NCBI RefSeq assembly: GCF_002300165.1
Contig: NZ_MLCE01000002.1
Coordinates: forward strand, 325,176-389,175
DNA: 64,000 bases
Reading direction: 5' to 3'
From: Streptomyces sp. Tue6028
GTDB lineage: Bacteria > Actinomycetota > Actinomycetes > Streptomycetales > Streptomycetaceae
Part shown: piece after piece, positions 62,251 to 64,000 of the stretch
Layout: the number at the start of each line of letters is the position of its first letter
How positions within the stretch are numbered: the first letter of the stretch is position 1
The notes under the pieces: model-generated
Seen by the model: the letters and a program-made list of their open reading frames with translations, nothing else
The model's database searches: none
What the model was told of the DNA's origin: nothing
Translations under genes and position numbers: made by a program

Positions 62251-63405
62251 ATGGTGCGTACGCTCGGCGTTGCGGTCGTGGGGTTCGGCTGGATGGGACG
62301 GGTGCACACCCAGGCCTACGCGCGCGTGCCGCACCATTTCCCGGGGCTCACGCTGCGGCCCGAGCTGGTCGCCGTGGCGGACGAGGTGCCGGGCCGCGCC
62401 GAGGAGGCGGCCGCGCGGTACGGCTTCGCCACGGGCACCCGCGACTGGCGTACGGTCGCCGCCGACCCGCGCGTCGAGGCGGTGAGCATCGCCGCTCCGA
62501 ACTTCCTGCACCGCGAGATCGGCGTGGCCATGTCCGGGGCCGGCAAGCACATCTGGATCGAGAAGCCGGTGGGGCTCACCGCAGCGGACGCCCGCGCGGT
62601 GTCGCGGGCCGCGGCCAAGGCCGGGGTGCAGGGCACCGTCGGCTTCAACTACCGCAACGCGCCGGCCGTCGCCGCCGCCCGCGAACTGATCTCCTCCGGC
62701 GAGATCGGTACCGTCACCCATGTCCGCATCCGGCTCCTCAGCGACTACGCCGCACACCCTGAGGGGGCACTGACCTGGCGCTACGAGAGGGAGCGCGGCG
62801 GCAGCGGCGTCCTGGGCGACCTGGCCTCGCACGGCGTGGACCTGGCCCGGCACCTGCTCGGCGAGATCGAGGCGCTCACCGCGGACACCGCGGTCTTCCT
62901 GCCACGGCGGGCACGTCCGGCGGGTGCGACGGCCGGCCACGCACGCGCGACGGGCGGTGAGCTCGGCACCGTGGAGAACGAGGACTACGTCGGCTGTCTG
63001 CTGCGCTTCGTCTCCGGCGCCCGGGGCGTGCTGGAGGCGTGCCGGGTCTCGGTGGGCGAGCAGAACAACTACGGCTTCGAGGTGCACGGCACCCGGGGCG
63101 CGGTGTTCTGGGACTTCCGCCGCATGGGCGAGCTCGCGGTCAGCCGGGGCACGGCCTACCAGGACCAGCCGGTCAGCACGGTGTACGTGGGCCCCGGACA
63201 CGGCGAGTACGCCGCCTTCCAGCCGGGCGCGGCCAACAGCATGGGCTACGACGACCTCAAGGTCATCGAGGCGCACCACTTCCTGCGGTCCATCGAGGAC
63301 GGCACTCCGTACGGGGCGACGCTCGACGACGCGGTGCACAGCGCGGAGACGCTCGACGCGATGGCACGCTCCGCCGAGCGGGGTTCCTGGGTGAGCCTGG
63401 CATGA
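62251..63405 (+). CDS. Gfo/Idh/MocA oxidoreductase
   Basis: A 384-residue NAD(P)-dependent oxidoreductase. VVGFGWMGRVHTQAY is the nucleotide loop, WIEKPVGL holds the catalytic Lys, and LASHGVDLARHLLG supplies the His/Asp region. AAGGG lies upstream of ATG 62251, next to the operator. It is probably a sugar or inositol dehydrogenase repressed by the divergent LacI protein. Substrate unknown. Confidence 0.87.
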   Translation: MVRTLGVAVVGFGWMGRVHTQAYARVPHHFPGLTLRPELVAVADEVPGRAEEAAARYGFATGTRDWRTVAADPRVEAVSIAAPNFLHREIGVAMSGAGKHIWIEKPVGLTAADARAVSRAAAKAGVQGTVGFNYRNAPAVAAARELISSGEIGTVTHVRIRLLSDYAAHPEGALTWRYERERGGSGVLGDLASHGVDLARHLLGEIEALTADTAVFLPRRARPAGATAGHARATGGELGTVENEDYVGCLLRFVSGARGVLEACRVSVGEQNNYGFEVHGTRGAVFWDFRRMGELAVSRGTAYQDQPVSTVYVGPGHGEYAAFQPGAANSMGYDDLKVIEAHHFLRSIEDGTPYGATLDDAVHSAETLDAMARSAERGSWVSLA

Positions 63406-63540
63406 CCGGAGCCCTGCGGGGTGCGGGGCAGGGCGAGGCTTCGCCGGGGGACGGCAGGGACAGAGGACGAGTGGGGAGAGGGCGCGGGGGTGGCTGTGCC
63501 GCCCGGAGAGGTGCGGGTACCTCGCGTCCGCGAAAACCCG

Positions 63541-63577
63541 TTGGAGCGACGACCCCGGCGGTGCTTAGGCTCGCGTC
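63541..63577 (+). promoter_or_regulatory. candidate leaderless promoter of the 63578 gene
   Basis: TTGGAG at 63541 and TAGGCT at 63566-63571 are 19 bp apart. The -10 lies six bases before ATG 63578, and no Shine-Dalgarno sequence is visible, as in leaderless Streptomyces transcripts. The preceding 63406-63540 shows nothing else. Confidence 0.45.
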
Positions 63578-63937
63578 ATGAGTACGCGCACCTTCCGCAT
63601 CACCGTTCGCGGTGTCTTCGACGGGCTCGGCACCGACCAGCGGGCCGAACTCCTGGCACGGGCCGCCGAGCACGACGTCCTGCGCGCGGCGTTCACCCCC
63701 GAGGGTCACCTCAGCTACGACATCGCCGCACGCCCCGCCTTCACCTTCCGCTTCCTCGACTCGGGGGAGGCCGAGGACGACATCCTGGAGGCGACCGAAC
63801 GCGCCGAGGAAGCCGCGAGGGCCTGGCTCGGCGCACGCGGATACGGGTACAAGAACCTCAGGTCGCAGGCCGAGGACCTGTCCCAGGCGCCGCTGGGCAA
63901 GCGGCAGCGCCGCGAGGCCGCCCGCAAGGGCGTCTGA
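63578..63937 (+). CDS. conserved hypothetical protein (DUF6204-like)
   Basis: A 119-residue soluble protein (STRTFRITVRGVFDGLGTDQRAELLARA) with a basic C-terminus (KRQRREAARKG). It resembles a family of short actinobacterial proteins of unknown function that I recall as DUF6204. No catalytic motif is visible. It is monocistronic in the window; 63938-64000 shows nothing further. Confidence 0.75.
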   Translation: MSTRTFRITVRGVFDGLGTDQRAELLARAAEHDVLRAAFTPEGHLSYDIAARPAFTFRFLDSGEAEDDILEATERAEEAARAWLGARGYGYKNLRSQAEDLSQAPLGKRQRREAARKGV

Positions 63938-64000
63938 GCCCGGCTCCGCGGCCCCCGGGAGTACGGCGTCGCACCGCCCCGCCCACTCCCCCGCGTCCGG

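Overview
The window is high-GC actinomycete DNA, almost certainly Streptomyces: GC-rich third codon positions, many GTG starts, ATGA/GTGA gene overlaps, SARP regulators and rare TTA codons. About 1-50,600 is most of one biosynthetic gene cluster, running off the left edge. It joins an aromatic type II polyketide synthase, an iterative type I aryl polyketide synthase of the 6-methylsalicylate type, and genes for two deoxysugars. From memory of known chemotypes the set best matches the polyketomycin/dutomycin class: a tetracyclic quinone carrying a trideoxy sugar and a branched-chain sugar, capped by a methylated salicylate. The gene content is read from the sequence; the product is inferred.

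Layout. 1-2693 (minus): two deoxysugar genes, a flavin hydroxylase and a small unknown protein. 2856-8049 (plus): hydroxylase, ketoreductase, aromatase/cyclase, acyl-CoA ligase and quinone-forming monooxygenase. 8133-12637 (minus): NTF2-fold protein, O-methyltransferase, ring cyclase, hydroxylase and reductase. 13082-14119 (plus): a methyltransferase lacking the usual catalytic His. 14271-15083 (minus): a SARP activator with a TTA codon. 15277-23824 (minus): one operon of KS-alpha, KS-beta, ACP, a three-protein acetyl-CoA carboxylase and the first two dTDP-sugar enzymes. 24033-37118 (plus): a coupled operon with a second His-less methyltransferase, a KAS III-like acyltransferase, the type I PKS, an aryl-acid ligase, two sugar genes and a two-component flavin monooxygenase. 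37228-40749 (minus): an iron-sulfur sugar 3-dehydratase, a 4-ketoreductase and a glycosyltransferase. 40983-43882 (plus): an ABC exporter and the second glycosyltransferase. 43925-50612 (minus): a large AfsR-like regulator, a sugar C-methyltransferase, adenosine kinase and SAM synthetase.

How it works together. The carboxylase supplies malonyl-CoA, and the minimal PKS builds a chain that the cyclases, reductases and oxygenases turn into a tetracyclic quinone. dTDP-glucose goes through the shared 4,6- and 2,3-dehydratases and then splits into a 3-deoxygenated D-sugar and a 3-C-methyl L-sugar; there are two 4-ketoreductases and two glycosyltransferases, one pair per sugar. The type I PKS makes an aryl acid that is probably C-methylated, adenylated and moved to the sugar by the KAS III-like enzyme. 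SAM synthetase and adenosine kinase support methylation. TCGA-type heptads at 11-bp spacing lie in four intergenic regions and suggest SARP control, with bldA (TTA) input through the SARP and the 4,6-dehydratase.

Right of about 50,700 the genes look like ordinary chromosome: a multicopper oxidase and membrane partner, a hydrolase-TetR pair behind a double palindrome, a cobalamin-riboswitch-controlled CbtB-CbtA cobalt system, a degenerate histidine-phosphatase homologue, tandem repeats, a Cys-rich copper-binding protein, and two LacI-regulated sugar or inositol modules with clear palindromic operators.
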